Source: Stenotrophomonas sp. 57 (GTDB lineage Bacteria; Pseudomonadota; Gammaproteobacteria; Xanthomonadales; Xanthomonadaceae). Taken from it: a DNA stretch of 64,000 bases. This document shows, piece after piece, positions 40,152 through 48,434 of this stretch; positions within the stretch are counted from its first letter, which is position 1, and every line of letters starts with the position of its first letter. The notes under the pieces are model-generated. The model saw nothing but the letters and a program-made list of their open reading frames with translations, was not told the origin of the DNA and searched no databases. The stretch is from the NCBI RefSeq assembly GCF_030291075.1, contig NZ_CP127407.1, forward strand, positions 2,416,001 through 2,480,000. The letters run 5' to 3'. The position numbers and the translations under genes are program-made.

Positions 40152-41963
40152 GTGCGTCAATGCCTCCGTTTTCCACGGCCCCATCCGATCGTTCTGGTCT
40201 GGGCCGCCGCACTGTTCTTCACCACGTTTGGAAACATCGCCCTCTGGAAGACGCTGTGGGGCCTGACCGACCTCAACAGCCTGCGCAGCGTGCTGTTCCT
40301 GGCCAGCTTGCCGGTGGTGCTGTTCTGCCTGTTCAACCTGGTGCTGACGCCACTGCTGGCACTGCCAGTCCTGCGCAGGCCGCTGCTGGCCGTACTCATC
40401 GTCACCAGCGCCGCCTGCAGCTATTTCATGCTGCACTACAACGTGCTGATCGATCGCAGCATGGTGCAGAACGTGTTCGAGACCAACCAGGCCGAACTGA
40501 ACGCCTACCTCTCGCTGCCGCTGCTGCTGAGCCTGCTGATGCTGGGCGTGCTGCCCGCTGCCGGGCTGGCTTGGGTACGCACCACCAGCGGAGCGGGTTC
40601 GATACGTTCGCTGCTGGTGTGGCCGGCCAGCGTCCTGGCGTCGTTGCTGGTGCTGCTGGCGATCGGCTTCGCGTTCTACAAGGACTATTCCTCGCTGTTG
40701 CGCAACAACCGCTACATCCGTGACCAGGTGCTGCCGTTGAACGTCGTGCGCCATACACACGGTTATCTGAAAAGCCTCTACAGCACCCGCCAGCAACCCT
40801 TGCGCCCGATCGGCGAGGACGCGAGGCGCGTACCGGGCCCGCGACCGAAGCTTGTGATAATGGTCATCGGCGAGACCGCGCGATCACAGAACTTCCAGCT
40901 CAATGGCTACCTACGCGCGACCAATCCCCGACTCTCGCGCAAGGAGGGCGTCATCAGCTTCAGTGATGTTTCCTCATGCGGAACCGCAACGGCGATCTCG
41001 GTGCCGTGCATGTTCTCGCAGATGACCCGCCGCCAGTACGACGATGTACGCGCAGCGACCGAGGAGAACGTGCTCGACATCCTGCAGCGCACCGGCATCA
41101 GCGTGCTTTGGCGCAACAACAACAATGGCGGCTGCAAAGGCGTGTGCGAACGCGTGCCCACCGAGGACATGCCCGCGCTGAAGGTGGCCGGCCAATGTGT
41201 CAATGCCGACGGCACCTGCTACGACGAGGTGCTGCTGCATCAGCTCGGCACACGCATTGACGCCATGAACGGTGACGCCCTGGTCGTGCTGCACCAGCTG
41301 GGCAGCCACGGCCCGACCTACTTCGAGCGCTACCCTGCCACATCGCGGGCATTCGTCCCGACCTGCGACAGCAACCAGATCCAGCGTTGCAGCAACGAGG
41401 CGCTGGTCAACACCTATGACAACACCCTGGTGCATACCGACCTCGTGCTGGGCCAGGCCATCGATCTGCTGCAGGGCTATTCGGACCAGCGCGATGTAGC
41501 CCTGATCTACGTCTCCGACCACGGTGAGTCACTGGGCGAACGCGGCATGTACCTGCATGGCACGCCCTACTTCATCGCCCCGCGCGAGCAGACCCAGGTA
41601 CCTATTGTGATGTGGTTCTCGCCGGACTTCGGCCGCAACGTCGGCCTTGATATGGCGTGCCTGAGCACTACTGCGCTGCACGAGGCACACAGCCATGACA
41701 ACGTCTTCCATTCACTGCTGGGCCTGTTCGGCGTCAGCAGCGCGGTGTACCAGCGCGATCTGGATGTGTTCGCCGGATGCCGGGCGTCGGCCACGCCATC
41801 GGTGGCCGCCTCGCCGACGAGAAAACAGCGCCGGCTGATGCCGGTCGCTGCCCGGAACGTGGCGCGTTACTGCGCCGCCAGGGCGAAATCCAGGCCTGCA
41901 CACACCGCTGCCACCTGGGCGTCGTTGCATTCCTGCGGGTTGGTGCGCGGGCTGTCCGGGTAG
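40152..41963 (+). CDS. eptA: Lipid A phosphoethanolamine transferase (EptA/MCR family) with C-terminal run-on
   Basis: 603 residues from GTG 40152. Membrane helices lie in the first 170 residues; the periplasmic sulfatase-like domain has VIGETARSQNFQLNGY, the nucleophile Thr in SSCGTATAISVPCMFS, QLGSHGPTYFERYP and YVSDHGESLGERGMYLHG for zinc binding. It adds phosphoethanolamine to lipid A, lowering polymyxin binding. Homologues end at about 545-550 residues, near VFAGCR; here the frame continues about 55 residues of low-complexity sequence and overlaps the convergent M14 gene by 97 bp, suggesting a lost stop codon. The shared upstream repeat suggests control by the two-component system at 37730-39633. 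Confidence 0.92.
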   Translation: MRQCLRFPRPHPIVLVWAAALFFTTFGNIALWKTLWGLTDLNSLRSVLFLASLPVVLFCLFNLVLTPLLALPVLRRPLLAVLIVTSAACSYFMLHYNVLIDRSMVQNVFETNQAELNAYLSLPLLLSLLMLGVLPAAGLAWVRTTSGAGSIRSLLVWPASVLASLLVLLAIGFAFYKDYSSLLRNNRYIRDQVLPLNVVRHTHGYLKSLYSTRQQPLRPIGEDARRVPGPRPKLVIMVIGETARSQNFQLNGYLRATNPRLSRKEGVISFSDVSSCGTATAISVPCMFSQMTRRQYDDVRAATEENVLDILQRTGISVLWRNNNNGGCKGVCERVPTEDMPALKVAGQCVNADGTCYDEVLLHQLGTRIDAMNGDALVVLHQLGSHGPTYFERYPATSRAFVPTCDSNQIQRCSNEALVNTYDNTLVHTDLVLGQAIDLLQGYSDQRDVALIYVSDHGESLGERGMYLHGTPYFIAPREQTQVPIVMWFSPDFGRNVGLDMACLSTTALHEAHSHDNVFHSLLGLFGVSSAVYQRDLDVFAGCRASATPSVAASPTRKQRRLMPVAARNVARYCAARAKSRPAHTAATWASLHSCGLVRGLSG

Positions 41964-42790
41964 ACCTCGGTCGTGGTGGCAAAACGCGCGTCGGTGAAGC
42001 CAGCGCAGGCGCCGATCGAACGCGACTCGCCCCAGACCACGCCCGGCGACTGCAGCGGCAGGCCGACCAGGTTGCCCTCGGCGTCGGCCGGGGCGATATG
42101 GGTGACCGGCGCGACCGCGGTGATCAATGCCTTCTGGAACTCGGCCTGCGGATCTTCGCTGTTGCCGATTACATAGAAGCCATCTGGAATGGTGTCGCGC
42201 TCGAATGGCTTGCCGTCGCGGGCGCAACGGGCCGGATCGAACTCGTGCAGATCGCTGTCGGTGGTCTCGTGCAGATCCAGGTGCACCAGCAGGTTCGGCT
42301 TGCGCTCGGCCACCCAGGCCATCAGCGCGGCCGCCTCCTCGATCTGGCCGCCGTCACGGAAGCTGCGGTTCGGGTCGATGGCATCCGGGTTCCAGCGCTG
42401 GATGCGCTCGTAGCCCCAAGGGCTGACGCACGGCGCCACGATCAGGTTCAGCCGGCCCAGGTAACGCTCAGCCTGCTGTTCCAGGAACTGCAGGGCACCG
42501 TGCACACCGCTGGTCTCGTAGCCATGCACGCCACCGGTGATCAGCGCGGTCGGCAGCGCCGGGTTCCAGTCGTGGTTGACCACGGCGAACAGCGGATAGT
42601 GGTCCGGCGCATAGTCCAGCTGGCCGTACTGGATCACGTCGAAGATGCTGTCGTCCAGGCGCTCAAGCGCGGCCACCACGTCGTCCTGGTAGCTGCGCTG
42701 GCGCTGCTGGCGGGCCCGCCACTGTGCACGTTCCGCGTCGCCCCAGGGCTGTCCGGGGGTGCCGATCGGGTAGAACTGCGCAACAGTCAT
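41867..42790 (-). CDS. M14-family zinc carboxypeptidase
   Basis: 307 residues. Zinc ligands are visible in ITGGVHGYETSGVHGAL (His and Glu, the HxxE motif) and LLVHLDLHETTDSD (His); TEVYPDSPRTN near the end holds the probable catalytic Glu. RIQRWNPDAIDPNRSF is the substrate-binding Arg/Asn region. It resembles succinylglutamate desuccinylase/aspartoacylase-like members of M14. No signal peptide, so cytoplasmic. It is divergent from the DUF3348 gene (145 bp apart) and its 3' end is overlapped by the eptA run-on. Confidence 0.85.
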   Translation of the reverse strand: MTVAQFYPIGTPGQPWGDAERAQWRARQQRQRSYQDDVVAALERLDDSIFDVIQYGQLDYAPDHYPLFAVVNHDWNPALPTALITGGVHGYETSGVHGALQFLEQQAERYLGRLNLIVAPCVSPWGYERIQRWNPDAIDPNRSFRDGGQIEEAAALMAWVAERKPNLLVHLDLHETTDSDLHEFDPARCARDGKPFERDTIPDGFYVIGNSEDPQAEFQKALITAVAPVTHIAPADAEGNLVGLPLQSPGVVWGESRSIGACAGFTDARFATTTEVYPDSPRTNPQECNDAQVAAVCAGLDFALAAQ

Positions 42791-42935
42791 GGGGAACTCC
42801 AGGGGGTCGAACGATGGGTGCAGCCGGACATTCTAAGCCTTGTCGCGCCTGCGGGCGCCCCCGCCCCGCCCTCGCCTTCATCCAGCCGGGGTCATCTGGT
42901 TGTAAAATCAACGGTTTTTGGCCCCTCACCCCTTG

Positions 42936-43589
42936 ATGGCGAACGCAGCGCAGCCGGTCCTGGGTGGACCGGAGTTCCTCCGCCTGCTCGCCCGTCTCAG
43001 CGACGGCGCGATGCCGGCCACCAGTCCCGCCCTGACCGATCGCCTCGGCCAGTGGGTGGACTGGAGCCGCGCCGTGGCGCTGTCCGGGGCGCTCGGCGGG
43101 CGCCTGCCCGAGGCAGGCGAGGCCACCGAAGCGGTCGAGGATGTGTTGGCCGACTGCGCCCAGGCCCGCGCCAGCCTGCTGGCCTCGATCCGCGAGGATG
43201 CCGAGGCCGAGCGCCTGCTCGACCTGGCGGAAGCCGCCGCTGCGCCCAACTTTGCCTCGCTGCGCCAGCGCTACCGGGTGCTGCAGCAGGCCATCCAGAC
43301 CGCCACCGGGCGCCTGCGCGGCCGCCTGCGCGACCAGTTGGTACAGGCGTCGCCGGAACTGGCGCGGCTGGCCGAGGTCGATGCGGTGATGGAGCAGACC
43401 CTCACCCCGCGCGAGCACAGCCTGCTGGCCACTGCGCCGGCGGTGCTCGGCGCCCGTTTTGAACGCGTGCACGGCCAGCCTGGCTGGCGCGCGGCCTTCC
43501 GCCATGACATGCGCACGCTGCTGCTCGCCGAACTGCAGCTGCGCTTCCACCCGATCGAAGGGCTGCAAGACGCCCTGCGCTCCTACTGA
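42936..43589 (+). CDS. DUF3348 protein, first gene of stator-like operon
   Basis: 217 residues from ATG 42936, preferred over an in-frame TTG at 42918. The protein is soluble and largely helical: GGPEFLRLLARLSDG, LGQWVDWSRAVALSGAL, TPREHSLLATAPAVLGARFE and WRAAFRHDMRTLLLAELQLR are recognisable DUF3348 blocks. There is no known biochemical activity. The next gene, a MotA/ExbB-like membrane protein, starts 10 bp after its stop, and DUF3348 genes are regularly found at this place, so it is probably an accessory or cytoplasmic partner of the membrane complex. An AT-richer TGTAAAAT 20 bp upstream may be the promoter -10. Confidence 0.82.
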   Translation: MANAAQPVLGGPEFLRLLARLSDGAMPATSPALTDRLGQWVDWSRAVALSGALGGRLPEAGEATEAVEDVLADCAQARASLLASIREDAEAERLLDLAEAAAAPNFASLRQRYRVLQQAIQTATGRLRGRLRDQLVQASPELARLAEVDAVMEQTLTPREHSLLATAPAVLGARFERVHGQPGWRAAFRHDMRTLLLAELQLRFHPIEGLQDALRSY

Positions 43590-43599
43590 CCGGAACACC

Positions 43600-45864
43600 A
43601 TGTCCAGAACTGCTTTCCATGTCGTTGTTTTCCTTGTCGGCCTGCTGGCCGTGTGCTGGATCGGCATTGGCTACGTTTCGGTGCATCCGCTGGGTGCAGC
43701 GGTAGCGGCAATCATCGCGGCCTGCTACATCGCCGGTGGCGTAGAGCTGTACCGTTACCGCCAGGCCAGCAATGGCCTGCGCAGCGCGCTGAACGACCTG
43801 TCCAGTGCGAAGGCAAGCCTCGCCCCCTGGCTGGAGCGCGTGCCGGTGGGCCTGCGCAACGCCGTGCGCCTGCGCGTGGAAGGCGAGCGCACCGCCCTGC
43901 CCGCACCGGTACTGACCCCGTACCTGGTGGGGCTGCTGGTGCTGCTGGGCATGCTCGGCACGCTGCTGGGCATGATGGACACCCTGCGCGGCACCGGGCT
44001 GGCGCTGCAGAGTGCGACCGACATGGCCGCGATCCGCGGCTCGCTGGCCTCGCCGGTGCAGGGCCTGGCGGTGGCATTCGGCACCTCGATCGCCGGTGTG
44101 GCCAGCTCGGCCATGCTCGGCCTGCTGGCGGCACTGCTGCGTCGTGACCGCCTGCAGGCCGTGCAGCAGCTGGACCGCGCCATTGCCAGCGACCTGCACC
44201 CGTATTCGCAGGCCTGGCAACGTACCGAATCGCTGCGCCTCCTGCAGGCACAGTCCGCCGCCCTGCCGGCGCTGGTCGACCGCCTGCAGGCGATGACGCA
44301 GACGTTTGAACAACACAGCACGGCCGCCAACGAGCGCCTGCTGGCCGGCCAGGCCGAGTTCCTGACCCAGAGCCAGGCGCTGCAGGAACGCCTGGCGGTG
44401 TCGCTGCAGGAGTCGCTGCGCGAGGGGGCTGAAGCCAGCGCCGCTGCCATCGGTGGCGCGCTGCAGCCGATGGCCGAAACCACTCTGACCGGTCTGGCTC
44501 ACCATGGCGAAGCACTGCACGCCCGCATCGAGCAGGCCGTTCAGCAGCAGCTGGCCGGCCTGAGCGACGGCTTCGAGCGCAGCCGCGTTGCGACCGAAGC
44601 GAGCTGGGCCAAGGTAGTGGGTGAACAGAGCCAGGCACAGCAGGCACTGGTACACGATCTGCGCCAGCACCTGCAGGCGTTCAGCGATGGTCAGGGCACG
44701 CAGGCCGAAGCACTGGTCGCGTGCATCGGCGAGCGCCTGCAGGCCGATGCACAGGGCAATGCGGAGGCCTTGCGTACCGCCGCCGAGCAGCAGCAGGCCC
44801 TGAACAGCGCGCTGGTCGAGCGCCAGCAGCAGGCGTTGATCGCCGCCAGCGAGCATCTGGACGCGCGTGCGCAGGCGCTGCTGCAGGCACTGGAACAGCA
44901 GCACAGCGCCAATCAGTCGCTCTTCCAGGACCACGAACAGCAGCGCTTGCAGGATTGGCAGGCCGCGCAGGCAGCTGCTGCCACCGCGCACGCCGAGCTG
45001 CAGGCCAGCCTGGACCGCCGCGAACAGCAACGCCAGGCGCGCTGGGACGCGGTCAGCGCCGAACTGCAGCAGGCCCACGCCGCGCTGCAGGCGCAGCTGC
45101 AGGCCGGCGACGAACAGCGCCTGCAGCGGTGGAGCGATACCCTGCAGCACGTTTCCACCGATCTGGCCGAGCGCCTGCAGGCCAACGGCGAGCGCCTGGC
45201 TGCGCAGCAGCAGCAGGTCTGCGACACGCTGGCGACGACCGCACAGCAGATCGGCGAGAACGGCCGCGCCCAGGCCAGCGCCACGCTGGCCGAAGTCTCC
45301 ACCCTGCTGCAGACCGCTGCCGCCGCACCGAAGGCCGCTGCCGACGTCATCAATGAGCTGCGCAGCACGCTGTCCGAGAGCCTGGTGCGCGACAACGCAA
45401 TGCTGGAAGAACGCGGCCGCCTGCTGGCCACCGTGCAGACCCTGCTCGATGCGATCAACCATGCGTCGCACGAGCAGCGCACGGCGGTGGACGCGCTGGT
45501 CGGTGGCTCGGCCGAGTTGCTGGAACGCGTCGGCAACCGCTTCACCGACCATATCGCTGCCGAGACCGGCAAGCTGGACGGCATCGCCGCCGCGCTCAAC
45601 GGAAGTGCTGCCGAGGTGGGCCAGCTGGCCGGCACCTTCGGCGAAGCGGTCGCGCAGTTCGGCGCCACCGCCACCGAGCTGTCCGGCCGCCTGGAACAGA
45701 TCGGCGGTGCACTGGATGCATCGCTGGCGCGCAGCGATGAACAGCTGGCCTACTACGTGGCGCAAGCGCGCGAGGTGGTCGACCTCAGCCTGCTGTCGCA
45801 GAAGCAGGTGATGGAAGAACTGCAGCATCTGGCCGCGCGCCGCGGCAAGAGCGGCAACGCATGA
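43600..45864 (+). CDS. DUF802 protein: MotA/TolQ/ExbB-like membrane base with long coiled-coil tail
   Basis: 754 residues. Four membrane helices: about 6-26, 30-50, 107-127 (VGLLVLLGMLGTLLGMMDTL) and 157-180 (AVAFGTSIAGVASSAMLGLL). The last two, with Gly/Thr/Ser-rich faces and an intervening SPVQGLAVAFGTS, follow the MotA/ExbB/TolQ proton-channel pattern. Residues about 185-740 are a Gln/Ala/Leu-rich coiled coil projecting into the cytoplasm. This plan, channel plus long tail, is also that of ZorA of Zorya anti-phage systems. The stop overlaps the OmpA/MotB-like gene by 4 nt, so the two proteins are very probably subunits of one ion-driven complex. The function is unknown. Confidence 0.88.
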   Translation: MSRTAFHVVVFLVGLLAVCWIGIGYVSVHPLGAAVAAIIAACYIAGGVELYRYRQASNGLRSALNDLSSAKASLAPWLERVPVGLRNAVRLRVEGERTALPAPVLTPYLVGLLVLLGMLGTLLGMMDTLRGTGLALQSATDMAAIRGSLASPVQGLAVAFGTSIAGVASSAMLGLLAALLRRDRLQAVQQLDRAIASDLHPYSQAWQRTESLRLLQAQSAALPALVDRLQAMTQTFEQHSTAANERLLAGQAEFLTQSQALQERLAVSLQESLREGAEASAAAIGGALQPMAETTLTGLAHHGEALHARIEQAVQQQLAGLSDGFERSRVATEASWAKVVGEQSQAQQALVHDLRQHLQAFSDGQGTQAEALVACIGERLQADAQGNAEALRTAAEQQQALNSALVERQQQALIAASEHLDARAQALLQALEQQHSANQSLFQDHEQQRLQDWQAAQAAAATAHAELQASLDRREQQRQARWDAVSAELQQAHAALQAQLQAGDEQRLQRWSDTLQHVSTDLAERLQANGERLAAQQQQVCDTLATTAQQIGENGRAQASATLAEVSTLLQTAAAAPKAAADVINELRSTLSESLVRDNAMLEERGRLLATVQTLLDAINHASHEQRTAVDALVGGSAELLERVGNRFTDHIAAETGKLDGIAAALNGSAAEVGQLAGTFGEAVAQFGATATELSGRLEQIGGALDASLARSDEQLAYYVAQAREVVDLSLLSQKQVMEELQHLAARRGKSGNA

Positions 45865-46499
45865 GCGACGAGCTGGAGGTCGATGGCGGCTCGCACGCCC
45901 CGATCTGGGCCGCCTTCGGCGACCTGATGTCGGTGCTGCTGGGCGCATTCGTGCTGATCCTGGTCGGCGTGGTCGCGGTGCAGCTGGAGCTGTCGCAGCG
46001 GCTGGACCAGGAAGTGAAACAGCGCCAGGCCGAGGCCAAGCGCCTGCAGACGCTGGAACAGGCGTTGGCTGGACCGCTGGCGGCCGGCCGCGTGACGCTG
46101 GTGGATGGCCGCATCGGCATCAGCGGCAGCGTGCTGTTCGCGCTGAACTCCGACCAGCTGCAGCCGGAAGGCCAGGAGCTGCTGCGCAGCCTGGCCGCGC
46201 CGCTGGCCGCCTACCTGGGCAGTCGCGAAGAGATCCTGATGGTCAGCGGCTTTACCGATGATGCGCCGGTGCGCGAAGGCAACCGCCGCTTTGCCGACAA
46301 CTGGGAGCTGTCCGCGCAGCGTTCGCTGACCGTGACCCGCACCCTGATCGCCGATGGCGTACCGGCTGACGCCGTGTTCGCCGCCGCGTTCGGCAGTGAG
46401 CAGCCGGTCAGCTCCAATGCCAGTGAAGAAGGCCGCGCACGAAACCGCCGCGTGGAAATCGCGCCGATTCCCAAGCCCAAGGCCCCGGATGGCAAGTAA
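45861..46499 (+). CDS. MotB-like OmpA-domain protein
   Basis: 212 residues. One membrane helix (about 15-41, WAAFGDLMSVLLGAFVLILV) carries an Asp at 21 where MotB and ZorB have the proton-binding Asp. A short linker leads to the OmpA/MotB peptidoglycan-binding domain: VLFALNSDQLQPEGQELLRS, MVSGFTDDAPVREGNRRF, NWELSAQRSLTVTRTLI and SNASEEGRARNRRVEIAP. It would anchor the DUF802 ring to the cell wall, as MotB anchors MotA. It starts in a 4-nt overlap with the DUF802 gene; the DUF2894 gene begins 11 bp before its end. Confidence 0.9.
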   Translation: MSDELEVDGGSHAPIWAAFGDLMSVLLGAFVLILVGVVAVQLELSQRLDQEVKQRQAEAKRLQTLEQALAGPLAAGRVTLVDGRIGISGSVLFALNSDQLQPEGQELLRSLAAPLAAYLGSREEILMVSGFTDDAPVREGNRRFADNWELSAQRSLTVTRTLIADGVPADAVFAAAFGSEQPVSSNASEEGRARNRRVEIAPIPKPKAPDGK

Positions 46500-46866
46500 A
46501 CCGCCCGCCCTGGAAGGCCTGCGCGCATTGGTGCGTGACCTCGATGCGGGGTCGCGCTCGCTGCCGCATTACCCGCAGGTGCCGATGCTGCAGCAGGTGC
46601 AGCGCGAATGGTCGGAGCTGCGCAGCGAACTGCAGGTGCGCCGCTCGCTGCGCGCCGAGGCCCCCGCCGATGGCGGCCCGCTGAACTCGGCGGTGCTGGT
46701 GCAGCGCATGCTCGATACGATGCAGGCGACCAGCCCTGGCTACCTGCGCCATTTCATCGACTACGTCGACACCTTGTCCTGGCTGCAGGCGCTGCAGGAT
46801 GGCGCCGCCAGCGGCGGTGAGACCGCAAAGCCGAAACGGACACGCAAGCCGCGCAGCGCGGGTTGA
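46489..46866 (+). CDS. DUF2894 protein, last gene of stator-like operon
   Basis: 125 residues from ATG 46489, overlapping the OmpA/MotB-like gene. DUF2894 blocks: LPHYPQVPMLQQVQREWSEL, RSELQVRRSLRAEAPAD and SPGYLRHFIDYVDTLSWLQA, followed by a Lys/Arg-rich tail (KPKRTRKPRS) suggesting nucleic-acid or membrane-surface contact. Unknown function; always considered with its DUF802/OmpA neighbours. The overlap implies coupled translation. Confidence 0.8.
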   Translation: MASKPPALEGLRALVRDLDAGSRSLPHYPQVPMLQQVQREWSELRSELQVRRSLRAEAPADGGPLNSAVLVQRMLDTMQATSPGYLRHFIDYVDTLSWLQALQDGAASGGETAKPKRTRKPRSAG

Positions 46867-47109
46867 ACACATTACGCCGACCTCGTTCGGCGCCCCTTGG
46901 ACACGACAATCCTGATCCACGCTGCTGGTTACGCCAACATTGCTTGGCGCTTATCGACTCCCAGCAGCGCTGCTGTCCAATCGCTACCGCGAGCCAACCA
47001 CGTCAATGGTTGACCAACTTGAACAGCTTAGGGCGACTGCCATTGACGTCGAATGACGAATTCCACAGTGTCTTACTGCCCTCATTGCACACGAATTCAA
47101 TCTCAACAA
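46867..47109. other. Low-GC gap without a recognised gene
   Basis: About 240 bp between the DUF2894 stop and the SMI1-like gene. The base composition is visibly lower in GC than the neighbours and frames show no known domain. I see no promoter or repeat that I can support. Confidence 0.4.
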
Positions 47110-47574
47110 ATGCAGCCTTCAGTAGAAGCCAGACTTCTCAAGCTCCGCGCGAATCTCAACGAAGCCGAGATGTACCTTGGCCCTCCACTTGGACGTTCTG
47201 ACGTCGACGCGCTCCAGAGCTTGGTGCTTTCTACGCTAGGTATCACCCTGCCGGAGTCCTATCTGGGCATTCTTTCGCGCCACGATGGCTTGGCAGCAGC
47301 AGGAGTCTTCCTCTACTCGAGCACTTCACGCTCATACCGCGATGGCGGGTCAGCGCTTGCTTTTGTGGAAATGAACCTTCTCGCTTGCGACCAGGGATCC
47401 ATGGGCGGCTATGTAGAACTCGGAGAGAGCGATATGGATTGCTACGTCTTTGAATTCGCAACAGGGCGGTACCAGGTCCGTGACAAAGTAGCGTTCGATA
47501 ATGTCTACGAAGAACTCACTTCATTAGATGGCCTACTCGGTCACATCATCGGTCTGATCGAACAGCATTGCTGA
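47110..47574 (+). CDS. SMI1/KNR4-superfamily (SUKH, YrhA-like) protein, probable orphan immunity protein
   Basis: 154 residues from ATG 47110; an upstream in-frame ATG at 47053 would add a CPHC-containing segment that is not family-like. SUKH features: LVLSTLGITLPESYLGILSR, HDGLAAAGVFLYSS and YCYVFEF-like MDCYVFEFATGRYQVRD. SUKH proteins are commonly immunity proteins for contact-dependent or Rhs nuclease toxins. No toxin lies nearby. Lower GC and rarer codons than its neighbours suggest recent acquisition. Confidence 0.75.
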   Translation: MQPSVEARLLKLRANLNEAEMYLGPPLGRSDVDALQSLVLSTLGITLPESYLGILSRHDGLAAAGVFLYSSTSRSYRDGGSALAFVEMNLLACDQGSMGGYVELGESDMDCYVFEFATGRYQVRDKVAFDNVYEELTSLDGLLGHIIGLIEQHC

Positions 47575-47645
47575 ACAAACAGGTTCAAGAATGCCCATGC
47601 CACGCCGGGTTGGCATTCACAGCCACACCGGCTGCCTTCTGAATC

Positions 47646-47666
47646 AGCCGAGTCATGGGTTCGGCT
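47646..47666. repeat. Short inverted repeat between SMI1-like gene and entA
   Basis: AGCCGA (47646-47651) and TCGGCT (47661-47666) flank 9 nt between two convergent gene ends. It resembles a degenerate SMAG-type hairpin lacking GTAG and could act as a terminator. Confidence 0.4.
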
Positions 47667-47675
47667 CTGAGGAAC

Positions 47676-48434
47676 TCAGCCGCGCAGGGTGGCGCCACCG
47701 TCCACGTACAGGTCGCTCATCGCTACGTGCCCGGCCTGCTCGGAGAGCAGGAACATCACCGACTGCGCGATGTCCTCGGGGGTGGCCAGCTTGCGCAGTG
47801 GGATGCCGGCCTTGTAGGTCTCCAGGTTGCCGGCGATCACCCGTTCGGCGCCGTGCTCGTCCTGCCACATGCCGGTCTGCATCGGGGTCAGCGTGGACCC
47901 CGGGGCGACGATGTTGCAGCGGATGCCCAACGGCGCCAGCTCCAGCCCGAGGCAGCGGGTGAACATCGTGGCGGCGGCCTTGGATGCCGCATAGGCGGCC
48001 ATGCCATGCCTCGGCACACCGGCCGCATTCGAGCTGACGGTAACCATCGCGCCCTGCCCGCGCGGCGACATCACCCGCGCCAGGGCACGCCCGACATGGA
48101 ACACCCCGTCGGTGTTCACCGCGAACACCCGGCGCCAGTCGTCATCGCCGGTCTCGGTCACGCCGCCCACATGCAGCACACCGGCTACGCTGGCGGCCAG
48201 CATGATCGGCCCGATGCTGGACTCGACCTGATCCACCAGGCCGTCCACGGCGGCACTGTCGGTCACGTCGAGCGCAAAGGTGTGCACACGCACATCTGCC
48301 GTAACAGGCGCCTCGCGATCGGTCGCCACTACGGTGCAACCGGCCTCGGCCAGCAACCGCACCAGTGTCTCGCCGATGCCACCGGCAGCGCCGGTCACCA
48401 ACGCCACGCGGCCTTTGAAACCGGTCAACTGCAT
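47676..48434 (-). CDS. entA: 2,3-dihydro-2,3-dihydroxybenzoate dehydrogenase EntA
   Basis: 252 residues from ATG 48434. Short-chain dehydrogenase motifs: [20 protein letters not shown], the YxxxK site in [16 protein letters not shown], and the substrate-side region [20 protein letters not shown] characteristic of EntA. It oxidises 2,3-dihydro-DHB to 2,3-dihydroxybenzoate with NAD. It is the last gene of the siderophore operon; its ATG lies 10 bp inside the entF end. Confidence 0.93.
   Translation of the reverse strand: MQLTGFKGRVALVTGAAGGIGETLVRLLAEAGCTVVATDREAPVTADVRVHTFALDVTDSAAVDGLVDQVESSIGPIMLAASVAGVLHVGGVTETGDDDWRRVFAVNTDGVFHVGRALARVMSPRGQGAMVTVSSNAAGVPRHGMAAYAASKAAATMFTRCLGLELAPLGIRCNIVAPGSTLTPMQTGMWQDEHGAERVIAGNLETYKAGIPLRKLATPEDIAQSVMFLLSEQAGHVAMSDLYVDGGATLRG

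Noticed and set aside
40152..41963. A recently acquired mobile mcr gene
   Set aside because: Base composition matches the chromosome, no IS elements flank it, and the two-component/dgkA context looks native.
43402..45948. An 848-codon minus-strand frame opposite the DUF802 gene
   Set aside because: It mirrors the Gln/Ala/Leu repeats of the coiled coil; the plus strand has coupled starts, membrane helices and family domains.
42936..46866. A classical Zorya defence system
   Set aside because: The ZorAB-like pair is flanked by DUF3348 and DUF2894, and no ZorC, ZorD or ZorE gene is present, so the name is not justified.
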